Source of the DNA: Polymyxa betae
Lineage: Eukaryota; Endomyxa; Phytomyxea; Plasmodiophorida; Plasmodiophoridae
Reading direction: 5' to 3'
Length of the DNA: 22,126 nucleotides
Assembly: GCA_003693705.1 (NCBI GenBank)
Contig: RBZT01000394.1
Coordinates: 1 to 22,126, forward strand
Shown here: positions 1 through 9,364 of the stretch, in pieces
Layout of the letters: each line of letters starts with the position of its first letter
Position numbering within the stretch: position 1 is the stretch's first letter
Position numbers and translations under genes: made by a program
Notes under the pieces: generated by a model
The model's input: only the letters and a program-made list of their open reading frames with translations
What the model was told of the DNA's origin: nothing
Databases searched by the model: none

Positions 1-20
1 TTCTATCTTTAATCATTTCG

Positions 21-52
21 AAATTCGAAAGTCACTAAATTCGAAAGTCGCT
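21..52. repeat. Two-copy 16-bp tandem repeat
   Basis: The 16-mer AAATTCGAAAGTCACT (21-36) is followed directly by AAATTCGAAAGTCGCT (37-52), with one mismatch. It lies in AT-rich sequence upstream of the first exon, probably intronic. No function is apparent. Confidence 0.6.
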
Positions 53-249
53 CTAACTCTTCATTCATCATTTTTTCAAAGTCATTTTCTCCTTTCAAAA
101 AGCTTTCACTTTGTAACTGGTCTCAGACAGATTCTTTGTTTAATCATTTGATGAAGCCAATCTAAAAAATGAATAGCTCCATTCTTTGTCAAGTGGAAAC
201 TTCCATGTTTTTTTAAATTAATGATTTGATTTATTGACTCTCTATATAG

Positions 250-642
250 GGTATGTGGGGTGTTTATGCCCCTACTTTGAGGCAGAAGATTGGTGATATC
301 AGCTCCAGCATTAACAATTACATTCAATCGAAAGGACCGGATTTCAAAAAGTTCCATGATCAATGGTGGCTGGAGAAGTTCGTCTATCCGCAAATTGAAG
401 ATGATGTCATTGAACATGATGCCTGGAAGGCGATCAAATCTTCCAACAGATCCACTCCCTTTCCACTTCCTCGAGATTATCATGGTGATTATGTTGGTCA
501 TATTCTTGATCCAGCTGCCAGTTATAACATAGATCACGTTACAGCTCTATGGCCAGAATATCGCAAAAATGGCCAAAATAACTTTCAACAAGGAGAAGTG
601 CCCGTCGAATACAAAATCGAACCAGAATGCATTTATGGATAA
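250..642 (+). CDS. C-terminal exon of a putative sugar-transferase-like protein (partial)
   Basis: This is an open frame of about 130 codons that starts after a clear acceptor (ctctatatag, ending at 249) and ends in TAA. It opens with Gly-Met-Trp-Gly-Val, continues through DQWWLEKFVYP and a later HD, and then has the PFPLPRD segment. From memory, this order (GMWG, then DQ.FL...P, then HD, then PFP..R) is typical of an uncharacterised family of nucleotide-diphospho-sugar-transferase-like proteins in bacteria and some eukaryotes, where an RDHP motif lies just before GMWG. That upstream exon is not evident in bases 1-249, so the gene is 5' partial or its 5' exon lies outside the window. The function rests on remembered motifs only. 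A 143-codon antisense frame over the same bases is judged a shadow. Confidence 0.5.
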   Translation, partial: GMWGVYAPTLRQKIGDISSSINNYIQSKGPDFKKFHDQWWLEKFVYPQIEDDVIEHDAWKAIKSSNRSTPFPLPRDYHGDYVGHILDPAASYNIDHVTALWPEYRKNGQNNFQQGEVPVEYKIEPECIYG

Positions 643-1696
643 ATTTATTTATAATATAAGGATTCATCTGCACATTGCGCTTGGAAAACAGCAAGAATGC
701 TGAGTAGGGTTTAGGGTTTATGGATGTCAGGATTCAGTCAGTCATGCCCACATTTTTTGCTGCGCTACAAGACAGAAACAGCGACGCCATAGAGGAAGTG
801 AACAACAACTTTTGCTCCTTCATGATGCTTTTGCTGAGGTTGGACCTGGAAACGGGCCAATATCCTTTTCGCTTTTCCTGAAAATGGTGATGATATACAT
901 TATCGTCACAAAAAAGATCAGATAAAGAGAAGTTCCCGAATATCTCCAGGCTTTAATGAGTGTTGGTCGATTTCGCTGCTGGGATGCTGTATGCATTGCC
1001 TGCCTTTAGTGCTCTACGCAATGGCAAAATCCTTGATCTTATGAAGAAGCGAACCGATTCGGTTTTACCTGTGCCTAGGATCGAGCGGCTGGATAAAAAC
1101 CCAGTTTTCTAAGACACGATGATGGATTGGAATGAGCGAATCGCGTGGTGGAGAAACTCGTTGAAATATCATAATTTCTAGGAGCATCAACGCAAATCTC
1201 TTTTTGTGAAGTCGTTGTGAAATAAAGTCAGTTCGCTATTCCCGCTACGACGCTCTCTAAATCGGCCAGTGCATCCATATTGCGTGATGGTCTATATAAA
1301 CCCTGTTATCTCGCTGGATTTGATTTGCAAGCTGGACTTGCTTTCAAGGCAATGCAGTCTCCATCTGTTCGACAGCACATATTGCCATTGACTTCAGCAA
1401 GACTGTTATCTTGGCACCGCCGGCTAAATTTCATCACCTGCTTGTGAATATAGAAAAGAAATATCCAAAAGAGAACATGATGAAAATAGCACTGATTCCA
1501 TCTCAAAAATTGGACCTTGGGTCTCAGATTTCTGGTTCTACGAGTAGTATTTGGATACAGATTGGTTATTTATCTAAAAATTGTAATCACGGAAGCAATT
1601 TGATAGCAATGGAGATTGCCCACAAAATAAAAGGCGATCGAGAACTTAATAAGCAGATGAAGAGCAATATAATCGCAATTTCTAGGTGCTTCGGGG
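643..1696 (+). other. Unresolved stretch with possible exon fragments
   Basis: No gene can be assembled here. The most coding-like piece is 1009-1110, which follows the acceptor-like ctgcctttag. It translates to a basic segment containing KILDLMKKRTDSVLPVPRIE and then reaches a stop. A second open frame (1411-1728) gives no recognisable product. Around 1165-1260 lies a degenerate copy of 1676-1780. This could be a decayed gene with a duplicated exon, or intron and intergenic sequence. Confidence 0.3.
704..720 (+). repeat. Interstitial telomere-like repeat (TAGGGTTTAGGGTTTA)
   Basis: Two and a half TTTAGGG-type units lie about 60 bp after the stop codon of the preceding gene. This is one of at least six such short telomere-like tracts in the window. 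Confidence 0.8.
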
Positions 1697-2038
1697 TTGC
1701 GGAAGCCTGCGCAAATCTCTATTTGTGAAGTTATTGTTGAATCAGAATCAGTTCGATATTCCAGCTACTCCCTCGACCCCGTCTCTCAGTCTTATCAGCT
1801 TCGCATTACAACAGGTTATGGGCCCAGCGTGCTGCCGAGGATGTCGACGACGGCCAGGACGGCGTTGATGTTGGAGATAAGCTGGGCCCGGCCCTGGGAC
1901 AAACACACTTCAACAATGTTCAACAATCCTGCATTCTACTTCTTACCCAGAATTACTGCTACCACGAATATGATCGATGGCAGCGTCGTCTATGGCGATT
2001 TTGATCTCCGGATTGTGTGCAGCGAAGACTGCGGATGA
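1697..2038 (+). CDS. Possible exon of an unidentified gene
   Basis: This is a 113-codon open frame with balanced composition and several Cys (ISICEVIVE near the start, IVCSEDCG at the end). No domain is recognised. Its first part overlaps the segment duplicated at about 1165-1260, where the related reading is broken by stops and shifts. An overlapping alternative frame from 1686 gives the similar-quality RKSLFVKLLLNQNQFDIPAT, so the true frame is uncertain. It may belong with the 2234-2978 frame downstream as one spliced plus-strand gene. Confidence 0.25.
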   Translation: MRKPAQISICEVIVESESVRYSSYSLDPVSQSYQLRITTGYGPSVLPRMSTTARTALMLEISWARPWDKHTSTMFNNPAFYFLPRITATTNMIDGSVVYGDFDLRIVCSEDCG

Positions 2039-2233
2039 AACATCAGGCTGTTCCAGGTGGCCCAGGTTCATATCAATTTGCGCCCCGGCCGGAATGCCTA
2101 TCACACCGGCCGCTATCTATAGAGGAGACAGCGGCAGCTTCAGATAATCGTCTTCAGATGCACCATATTATGCACTATATGGAACATCAGCGGGAAAGCA
2201 TCATTGTATTGTTATTTTTACCTTGTATCCAGG

Positions 2234-2978
2234 CACCGACATTACACAGGAAATCGCTAAAGATGGCCGGGAGGTTATAATTCATATCCGATCTCCAAAT
2301 CGCTTGCTGGCTAAAGACTTCGTTAACAAGGAGAAGACACAAAGTGATGAAATTCCGATGTTTACGTGGACGACCAGGGGCACCGCAGCTCCATCAGAAC
2401 CGGAACCGGGTTCTGCCCAACTGCGAACTGGGATTCCCATTTCAATTGCTGAGGTTCCCACCTCTCCAGCACAGGAAGCAGCAGCTTCAATGCCTGATGA
2501 TGTTCCTTCAGCTCCGGTTTTCACAGTTGCCCCGATACCTGAATCCGATCCTAGAGCTGATGCTTCCATCATCTCTACTGGCTCTAAAGCACCTGCCGCT
2601 GCAGAGGTGGCTCCTCCGTCATCTCGTTGTGTCCATACTGAAGTTTCGGAATCAAATTCCGCTGCGACAGCTTTTCATCAAGATCGACGATCAGTACGAC
2701 TAGCCTGTGCGGCCTCTGATCAGCCTGATGTCCTATTTCAAGGCTTACAGTCCACAAGAATACTCCTATTGGTTCAGCCTGCCACAGCCGGTGCTTACTC
2801 GTCCAGAATATATCGAGTCTTGGTGGGTTACAATGTTGCATCCAACGTGGCCAAATCGATGGTCTGTAATTTCATCCAGCAGACCGATGACGATTACAAA
2901 GTCGAGATTCAAGCAGAAAATACATTCGAGGGGGGCCGTACCCGCCATAATTGCATAGCTGTGGCCCCGAAATTTTAA
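2234..2978 (+). CDS. Hypothetical Pro/Ala/Ser-rich protein, terminal exon
   Basis: An open frame of about 248 codons follows a good acceptor (ttgtatccag). The first 55 residues look globular (ITQEIAKDGREVIIHIRSPN, then FTWTTRG). A long linker rich in Ala, Pro, Ser and Glu follows (about residues 55-135), then a second globular-looking part ending ...DDDYKVEIQAENTFEGGRT.... The stop at 2976-2978 is followed by AATAAA at 2981. No family is recognised. Two shorter frames overlap it (2344-2703 and 2707-2958), but they are separated by a stop and are Leu/Gln/Arg-biased like typical shadows. An upstream start at 2223 is possible if the gene is not spliced here. Confidence 0.45.
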
Positions 2979-3393
2979 TCAATAAAAGATTTGCTTATCT
3001 TCGCATTTTTTGTATTTACTGCATCTTCCTGAGCACTAATTTGAGCTCACATTTAATCCATTCTGCGTCACAATTGATAGTAGTCATTATCAAGTCTTAA
3101 ACACGATTTTCACATTAAGCATAGGAACAAAATTTTGCAATAACAGATGGTTACCGGAGTATGATTAGAATTCGGGCTTGTGAAAATCAAATAGCTTGTC
3201 CATTAATGGAAGTCTTGGACGGGCTTATCATGGTCAGGGAGCCGGGCTGTGATTTCAAGATCGTTTTGAAAGCTCGCGAAGTATTCCAAGGAAATCGGCT
3301 CTGAGGCTTCTCTCGCAGATCGCTGCAGCTTTGAGCATCAAAAGCGACGTTGATTGAAGATAACGTCATTAATGTTGCATATCTCGAACTAGT
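2979..3393. other. Intergenic stretch
   Basis: No gene is recognised. Frames on both strands are 60 codons or shorter. One plus-strand frame of about 35 codons (3190-3306) is clean but too short to support. This is the 3' side of both flanking genes, which converge here. Confidence 0.4.
2981..2986 (+). terminator. Candidate polyadenylation signal AATAAA
   Basis: A canonical AATAAA lies three bases after the TAA stop of the 2234-2978 frame. Such a short 3' UTR is consistent with a compact genome, but the hexamer is common in AT-rich DNA. Confidence 0.35.
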
Positions 3394-4038
3394 TTATTTC
3401 AGTCGTTTGCCGGTCATGTATGGACGTCGTACAGCTCCAACGACCTTATCGAATCGGTTAGCCTGCAGAACGAACTCCGGAACGAACTCCTTGACGCCTT
3501 CATGAAAATCGCCCTGATCATCGTGTCTGATGGCGTTGTATTCCTTAACGATCCACCAGCTGCATTTATCATCGAATATCTCTCGATTCCGCTGAATACG
3601 ACGAGCGGGTTCCTCTTTGTATTCGAGCCAGATCGTCTTCATCTCTGTAATCAAATCTTCGCCTTCAGGTTTAACCTGCGTCTTCCAGAACGCTTTATCT
3701 GCATTTTCGAAAGCCTTGAGAGCGCTGTTGTACAGATATTTAGTCTTCAGATTCACTTGACGGCCTTTGGTCTGCTTCTCATATTCGTCTCGCATCACCA
3801 CGAATTCATCATGGGATTGTTTGTTGAAATTTTCAGCCAGCTTCTCCTCAGCATGATCCGATAGATTCTGAGCTAATGGCTCGAATTCATTCGTGCCTGT
3901 CAGCAGGAACAGTACGGCGGCCACGAGGACCAAAGCCAGGCATACAGCCACAATAATCAGATAGAGAGCCTTGCGATGCCGATTGAGTGTAAAGCCGGTC
4001 TTGACCGACGGCTGGGAATCGCGGTCGATTTCCATCAT
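3394..4038 (-). CDS. Single-pass membrane protein of unknown function
   Basis: This is an intronless frame of 214 residues with good coding character. A short polar N-terminus precedes one strong hydrophobic segment (about residues 25-47, KALYLIIVAVCLALVLVAAV onward). The remaining roughly 165 residues are highly charged and probably helical, with many Lys and Glu and several Trp (FWKTQV, TIWLEYKEEP, SWWIVKEYN). The topology looks like a type II or signal-anchor protein whose bulk lies across the membrane. The start is Met1 or the adjacent Met2. No family is recognised. It is on the same strand as the P450 upstream, separated by about 390 bp, so it probably has its own promoter. Confidence 0.65.
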   Translation of the reverse strand: MMEIDRDSQPSVKTGFTLNRHRKALYLIIVAVCLALVLVAAVLFLLTGTNEFEPLAQNLSDHAEEKLAENFNKQSHDEFVVMRDEYEKQTKGRQVNLKTKYLYNSALKAFENADKAFWKTQVKPEGEDLITEMKTIWLEYKEEPARRIQRNREIFDDKCSWWIVKEYNAIRHDDQGDFHEGVKEFVPEFVLQANRFDKVVGAVRRPYMTGKRLK

Positions 4039-4429
4039 TAAAAACGATGAAAGAGAGCTTCAGCTTGTAAAGGGAGATTTTTCATCGTTGTGACGGGCAT
4101 TCACTTGTTGATGGATTCCTCTGAGATATCTTCCTGCTCTGTCTGCTGTTGCAATTCTCACAGCTCAACGATTCTCTATGAGGCGGACAATAGACAATAA
4201 CAGAGAGCACAGATTTTACATCAAGTGTCTGAAATCCTCAATATGCTGTTGGAATGTTAAGCGGCCCTCAGTTTGCGTTATCTGGATTCAGATCATGCTG
4301 ATCGTAACGCGTTGAGATATTTCTTATAAAAACCGTAACTTGTTTTTTTAGAGTTTATAAAAAGTTTTGAAATTAATACATGAAATCTGCCACCTCGAAC
4401 TCCCGAATCATTGAATAAGGTGGATAAAT
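4039..4429. other. Intergenic region between two minus-strand genes
   Basis: It holds the 5' region of the single-pass membrane protein gene and the 3' end of the P450. The part near 4320-4380 is AT-rich with T and A runs, which suits a 3' UTR or poly(A) region. Nothing else is recognised. Confidence 0.4.
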
Positions 4430-6208
4430 CTATAGTGATTTATTACGAGGCAAAAGTGTCCCCCAGACTCCATATTTCGGCTCTGATGCGATCACGATAC
4501 CTTCGGTGAAATTCTGCCCGGGACGGAACACGAATTCGTAACGTGACAGTAACGTGGCCATGATCATCCGTACGGCAGTCAGGGCGTAATGCTGGCCCGG
4601 ACAGTTGCGAATCCCAGCCGAAAACGGCAGATACGCCATCCGATCCACCATGCGCACGCCGGGTCGGCGTACAGGCCCGTCGCGGGATTTCGGCCGCGGT
4701 AGGACGTCGGTGATGGTGCCGGCTTCGTCACGGACCAGAAAGCGCTCCGGGTCGAACCGCTCCGGATCATCGTAGTGCTGCGGATGCCGCATGATGGCGC
4801 GCCCATCGACGAAGACCGTGACGCCGGCCGGGATTGGCATCCCCTTCAGCGTCATCGCCTTCAGCGTCGTCCGTCCCATGCCGGTCGCGGGCGGGTACAG
4901 CCGCAGCGTCTCCAGTACGACGGCGTGCAGGTAGGGCATCTGGGCGATCTCGTCGTATCCCGGACCCCGCCAGGACTTGGTCGACTTCGCGGCGGCATTC
5001 GCGCTCGATCTGCGGATGCAGACAGAGCTGCGACATGATCCATGATAGAAGCACAGCCGATGTATCGTGGCCTGTAACGAATTTTAGTGAAGAGAACTTG
5101 GACACGATCGAGTGTAGAACGACCTGCCAGCATGAATAGAACGGATTCATGACAGATTTGTTCATCTGTGAGATGATGTCCCTGATCGTCTCTATAAGCT
5201 AAGAGGATATCAAGAAAGTTGGTCTCAGAGATATCCTTCACTAAACGCTGAGCTGGAATATCATGATGACGAGATTGACGGCGTTGTTGGATGATGCCCC
5301 GAATATAGCCATGAACACGATCGACAGATCTCTGAAGATGGAGTTTAGCAGGGATGGGGATCCAGGCCAGATATTCAGAGAGCATAGCGGGCTGACGAGA
5401 GTAATGTTCAGCTAGACGTTCCATCTCTTTAAATGCTCTAACAATGGTATCATCTATCTTAATACCGCATACACTACGACCTATTATATCCAACATCCAA
5501 TGGGTGAACAGATCCACGAAATTAATCATCTTCCCTTCGTATTGTCTGAACAGAAACCATCAATACGGAGAACGATAAACCCTAAACCCTAACATGATAT
5601 CATCCATACAGTCCTGGTCCCTAGATAGATTTCAGATAATCGTTGATAGCAGAGATCCTGTAACATTACATGCTGGTTGTTCTCTCTATAAAATCCCGAA
5701 GACATTGTACCATGATCTTCGCATAATCCATCATGAGAGATTTCCGGAATACAGGTTGTACGATCTTCCGTCGTGCTCTATGTCTATCTCTATCGAGATT
5801 AATCAAGCTGTCTTTAGTCATAGCAGCGGATAATGTCCGAACAAAGATACTCTGCTGAGTATGTTCATAACATTCAATACCCAGCAGATCTTTAGCTACA
5901 TCAATATCATAGGTCATAAAGGCAGCATGAACACCAAAGAACAGCAGCGTCCAACGCCCGCCTTCTCTCACGACCTTTATAGCGCCATCATAGACACAAT
6001 CTTCATCCATCGCCTTCTTAATACGAAGGAGATCGCCAACAAGAGGTAAAGGACGGGGCGGCTTCACCAGACCGAGCTCCGGACGCTCTAACGATAGGCG
6101 ACGGTACCGATTGTGGATCAGCTGCGGTTTCAGCAAGAGCTGATAAGCGAGGACCAGTACGGCGACGAGGCCGAGAGCCTTCAGCAGAGCAGCGATCGGA
6201 TTCAGCAT
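4430..6208 (-). CDS. Membrane-anchored cytochrome P450 (three exons; one frameshift in the last exon)
   Basis: A haem-thiolate monooxygenase, probably ER-bound. Exons are 5670-6208, 5124-5545 and 4430-5071; introns are 124 and 52 nt with GT-AG ends and matching phases. In order it shows an N-terminal anchor (LLKALGLVAVLVLAYQLLL), a Pro-rich hinge (PPRPLPLVGD), a C-helix region (ARRKIVQPVF), an I-helix ending LFMLAG/HDTSA across intron 2, the ExxR motif in ETLRLYPP, FDPERFL, and the haem loop FSAGIRNCPGQ with the Cys ligand. Summed exon length is one base over a multiple of three. The frame changes at about 4957-4972, a run of short G/C homopolymers between the J' region and MPYLHAVV. Removing one base would give about 533 aa, normal for the family. 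The start at 6208 places the anchor at the N-terminus; an upstream in-frame ATG (6358) is less likely. Substrate is unknown. Confidence 0.85.
5577..5593. repeat. Telomere-like repeat inside P450 intron 1
   Basis: The tract AAACCCTAAACCCTAAC lies within the 124-nt first intron (5546-5669). On the coding strand it reads as the G-rich telomeric strand. Confidence 0.85.
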
Positions 6209-6310
6209 GATGAGATCGACGACGATATTATCGGAGTGGCGGTCTCGAGTCCCCCAAGACCAAAAGCCGCAACAGTGCGAAACGCACTCCGTATGGAGAC
6301 TGACTGGGCA

Positions 6311-6326
6311 AAACCCTAACCCTAAC
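6311..6326. repeat. Telomere-like repeat in the P450 leader
   Basis: The tract AAACCCTAACCCTAAC lies about 100 bp upstream of the P450 ATG. It resembles the plant telo-box promoter element AAACCCTAA, but whether it has a regulatory role here is unknown. Confidence 0.8.
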
Positions 6327-7032
6327 ATTACCACCGAGCGCCTCGTTTCGTATCGCAACAGGGGGGTCTGAGGCTCCCTGCAGATTGTAAAATCAGCCCT
6401 TTAACATCGATGATTCCATCTAGATTCATTCTCTATAAGTCGCTCATACTAAACAGACATCATCAGCTCTATAAGTTCCTCCTCTATCAGATACTTCTCT
6501 ATATACTATCAGACGTGATAATCATCCAGCTTCTGAACTTCCATCACAAAATCATCGATAAAATGGCATTCTGTATGCATCAACTACCAAATTGACACCT
6601 TGTGAGCTCTTGATGATATCAAAACCTTTATCGAGCTGATCTATATTTCTGGTTCATAAGAACGATCCCAATTTGAATGAAACCTCTTGGTGTTTGTCTG
6701 CAATATCATGAAATATATCAATTATATCACTTCTGAACTGACCGAGCCGAGATCATCCATCATCTTCCTCGTCACATTAATCACGATAAATTTGGCGCTC
6801 TCGTCGTTGATATTTTAACAAGCAGGTATGTTTATTACAACATGACAAACGACAGAGCAGATCTATTTGTTCGTTTACAATTAGTCAATTGTTGCATTCA
6901 AACAGATCAAAATATCCATCCTGGTTGCTACTGATTCACAGTCGCAAATGCGCTTCAGATCCGTTCGAATGATTTCGATTTCGCCATCTACAGATCTGAC
7001 ACAATAAACCACCCTCTGTAAACCCTTACAGA
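6327..7032. other. Intergenic stretch without recognised genes
   Basis: This lies upstream of the P450 and ends at the target duplication of the first LINE fragment. It is pyrimidine-rich and AT-rich at 6400-6600, and only a biased 61-codon frame is present. No gene or RNA is recognised. Confidence 0.4.
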
Positions 7033-7513
7033 TACGCAATCGTTTGGATTGGATTGGATTGGATTATTCTAGTTCGTTGATTTTGGTCAACAGGCGGCGC
7101 TCTATCCGAAACGCAAGGCCGATAGTACTCAGGCGTCTGTCCATAATATCTATCAGTGCTTCTACTTCCAATTTCGAAGCGGTTCTTCATTACTCCCGTT
7201 TATGTTGATCTCTATGTCGATCGGCCCTATTAGTAGGACCTAGGAGAGTACTGATGAAGCAGAGTAGGCACCCGCCCAATCCTACAGTTACTCGAACCCA
7301 TGTACTCATACCTCTCAGATACCCCCCTACTGGTTTCCCAGCTTCCAATCTTAAGCGTTATATGTAGCAGCCTTTCTGGTAAGCGTATGTGAGGAAGTCG
7401 GCCATAAATGTGCTGTGTGTGTACAGTGCTTCGTTGAAGCTGCTGATGTCGAGTTCAGTGTATTTGTCTCGGAATTTTTTCAGTCGTTTTTTATACTTTT
7501 TACGCAATCGTTT
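7033..7513 (-). mobile_element. 5'-truncated non-LTR retrotransposon (LINE) fragment A with 13-bp target-site duplication
   Basis: The element body (7046-7500, minus strand) is flanked by identical 13-mers, TACGCAATCGTTT, at 7033-7045 and 7501-7513, which are target-site duplications. Its 3' end is a simple tail of four AATCC units (7046-7066 on the plus strand as GGATT repeats). Coding sequence runs from 7500 down to a stop at 7358, with the C-terminal segment containing RDKYTELDISSFNEALYTHS. This aligns with the C-terminus of fragment B (KYRSQYNQARKLNFNDAFWK). Just after the stop is a conserved short hairpin (7330-7341), as in fragment B. Only the last ~47 codons and the 3' UTR remain, typical of abortive target-primed reverse transcription. 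It lies about 50 bp past the stop of the 7TM-RGS gene. Confidence 0.85.
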
Positions 7514-7559
7514 ATCTGACAAATATCTCCATTTCTATTGTATTTTGACACTATCACAT

Positions 7560-9171
7560 TTATGCTCTCATAGCGACAGCATGATTCTCAGCCTGAGTCC
7601 GAATCAGGTACTGGAATTCCTTCGTCTGTTTGAACCTTGACAACATTAGATCAGGTTTCTCATACAGCTGGATTCACTACCTTGAATAACTGTCGAATTG
7701 CATTAGCTTCACAATCTCTGAGCAACAGTATGAATGCATTCAGGCATTAATCATGCAATCTACCTATATAGAGCTGTCTTAAGAGATGTGTCTTGATATC
7801 AGTATCAGCATCAGGAGCGACCATATTCGGACTGATTGTCGTAGGTCGAATAGAAATCATCAGATTGAGATCGATATGACGGCCGACCATCACGTCCCGA
7901 AAGCAGTTCTGTAAACGGTCAGTACATTAAACATAATGCGGATGGAATCAAATTAGGGTTAGGGTTTGAAGGTCACCTTAAGATCGGAGTGGATATTGAC
8001 TTCATTCGGGCTTCCATCACGGATAAAATTCTCATAAATGCTGCGGAAATGTCTCAAAACTTTGTCGGGATCTCTTTCATGTCGTTCTGTATGTAATTGA
8101 TGCCAACAGAGTAAATTTTCCACCGAGAACTCCAAAGTCAGGAATCGTTTCATCGCATCGAATCCATCCGGATGCCTCAGAATATCATTGAACGGACTTT
8201 CGGGAGTCAGATCGCGGATCTCCTCCTCTTCACCCGTTGATTCCTGTGATTTGGGCGTATCTGGAATCCGTGTGATCGTATCCGCTAATTGCGGTTCTCG
8301 AACCGCCATAGAATACGATTTCCATAATGGATACCACGTCTGAATTAATAGCTGAATCATAAAAGTAATCAGGACGAACGTCTGTGCTGTTTTATCGAAC
8401 GAGGCGTTGCCGCAATAAATGATTAAGAATAGATTCGCGACTAAGACCGTAACGCCCAACATCTTCAGTTCAGACACCACAAAAAACCCATCTTGGATTT
8501 CGCGGAGTTTCCAGGTCATAAGGGCGATAGAGAACCAGAATGCCATTAATAAAACAGCATTGAAATAGTAAATATTGCGAGACCAGACACATCCATGACT
8601 AAAAATCGCTATAGAGTATTGAAAGAAGGTTAAAGCGATGATGAGAGCTAAAGAGCCACGCCAGATGATACTTGATGATGCCATCCACGGATGTCGTAAG
8701 ATCCACGAATCGTTCTTATCAGCAAGACGAGCTTGCGTTAGATGTGATGCGAGCAGTAACTTCCAGAATCGGGCCATGATTAGAACCAGCAGAGACAGAT
8801 ATGGGACCTCTATTGAAGTTAGGGTTAGGGTTAGGGTTAGCAATCAATACGATCATGAGCAGCATCGCACCTATGACCTCTTGAAGGAAACAGTTCGTCA
8901 CACTTCCTGCAACAAACGACGAACTAACCACGGAGTTTACATACTGTGATACGACTGTCCCAATCTGCCATGATCATTGGTCGTGCTAGCTCTTCAGGTC
9001 ATGTAACATTACCAAGAGATACGGATCTCGAAACCGAAGCGGCTGGAGATGACATCGCCGTAGAACCATGATGATGGTCGCCAGCAGCACGGTGCCGTAC
9101 ACGATCAGCAGGGCGATGAACGGCGTACTGACCTCGTAGATGGGCGCGTATTGATTATCCTCATCGGCCAT
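7560..9171 (-). CDS. Seven-transmembrane protein with C-terminal RGS domain, paralogue 1
   Basis: A predicted plasma-membrane receptor-like protein whose RGS domain should act as a GTPase-accelerating module for G-alpha. Six exons: 9013-9171, 8871-8964, 7977-8809, 7764-7908, 7681-7717, 7560-7635. The phases all agree and the total is 447 aa. Exon 1 carries TM1 and RRCHLQPLRFRDPYLL; exon 2 has TM2 (YVNSVVSSSFVAG); exon 3 has TM3 onward (MARFWKLLLASHLTQARL, WKLREIQDGFFVVSELK) and RGS helices (LEFSVENLLCWHQLH, FIRDGSPNEVNI); exon 5 has EIVKLMQFDSYSR; exon 6 completes RF and ends AVAMRA. Exon 4 inserts about 48 residues inside the RGS fold. The start ATG at 9171 was chosen by alignment with paralogue 2; the frame is open further upstream. 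Introns 2 and 3 contain telomere-like repeats. Confidence 0.9.
7952..7967. repeat. Telomere-like repeat in intron 3 of 7TM-RGS paralogue 1
   Basis: The tract ATTAGGGTTAGGGTTT lies inside the 68-nt intron at 7909-7976, near the donor end. The coding strand reads as the C-rich strand. Confidence 0.85.
8818..8840. repeat. Four-unit TTAGGG tract filling intron 2 of 7TM-RGS paralogue 1
   Basis: A perfect 23-bp telomeric tract occupies over a third of the 61-nt intron at 8810-8870. On the coding strand it reads CTAACCC repeats, the last CTAAC ending eight bases before the end of the intron, where a branch point would be expected. Confidence 0.9.
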
Positions 9172-9339
9172 CGAGGCCGATCTCGTTGCTGGAAATCGAT
9201 GATCTGATAGTCTGATGTATCTGACGAGTTCCACCCAAACTCCGCTAGAAACAGATATCCACGATCTCGTTCTGGACGTTATCGACCGTACCATTATATT
9301 TCGGAATCTGTCCGCACAAACGGTACAGTTGTTGCTCAT

Positions 9340-9364
9340 CCCCAATCCTCAGATTGGGGTTTTT
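9340..9364 (+). other. Perfect 8-bp stem-loop followed by T5
   Basis: CCCCAATC, loop CTCA, then GATTGGGG and TTTTT. It resembles a bacterial intrinsic terminator but lies about 170 bp upstream of the 7TM-RGS start, in its probable 5' leader on the other strand. Function unknown. Confidence 0.6.

Noticed and set aside
106-537. 143-codon minus-strand gene opposite the first exon
   Set aside because: It overlaps a frame with recognisable family motifs, and its own translation is Ile/Arg-rich with no motif.
704-720. True chromosome end or subtelomere
   Set aside because: The tract is under three units and genes continue on both sides; it is interstitial.
2282-2572. 96-codon minus-strand frame
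   Set aside because: It mirrors the low-complexity Ala/Pro/Ser linker of the plus-strand ORF and is best explained as its shadow.
9340-9364. Bacterial intrinsic terminator and hence bacterial DNA
   Set aside because: All surrounding genes are intron-containing eukaryotic families; the stem-loop with T run is probably coincidental.
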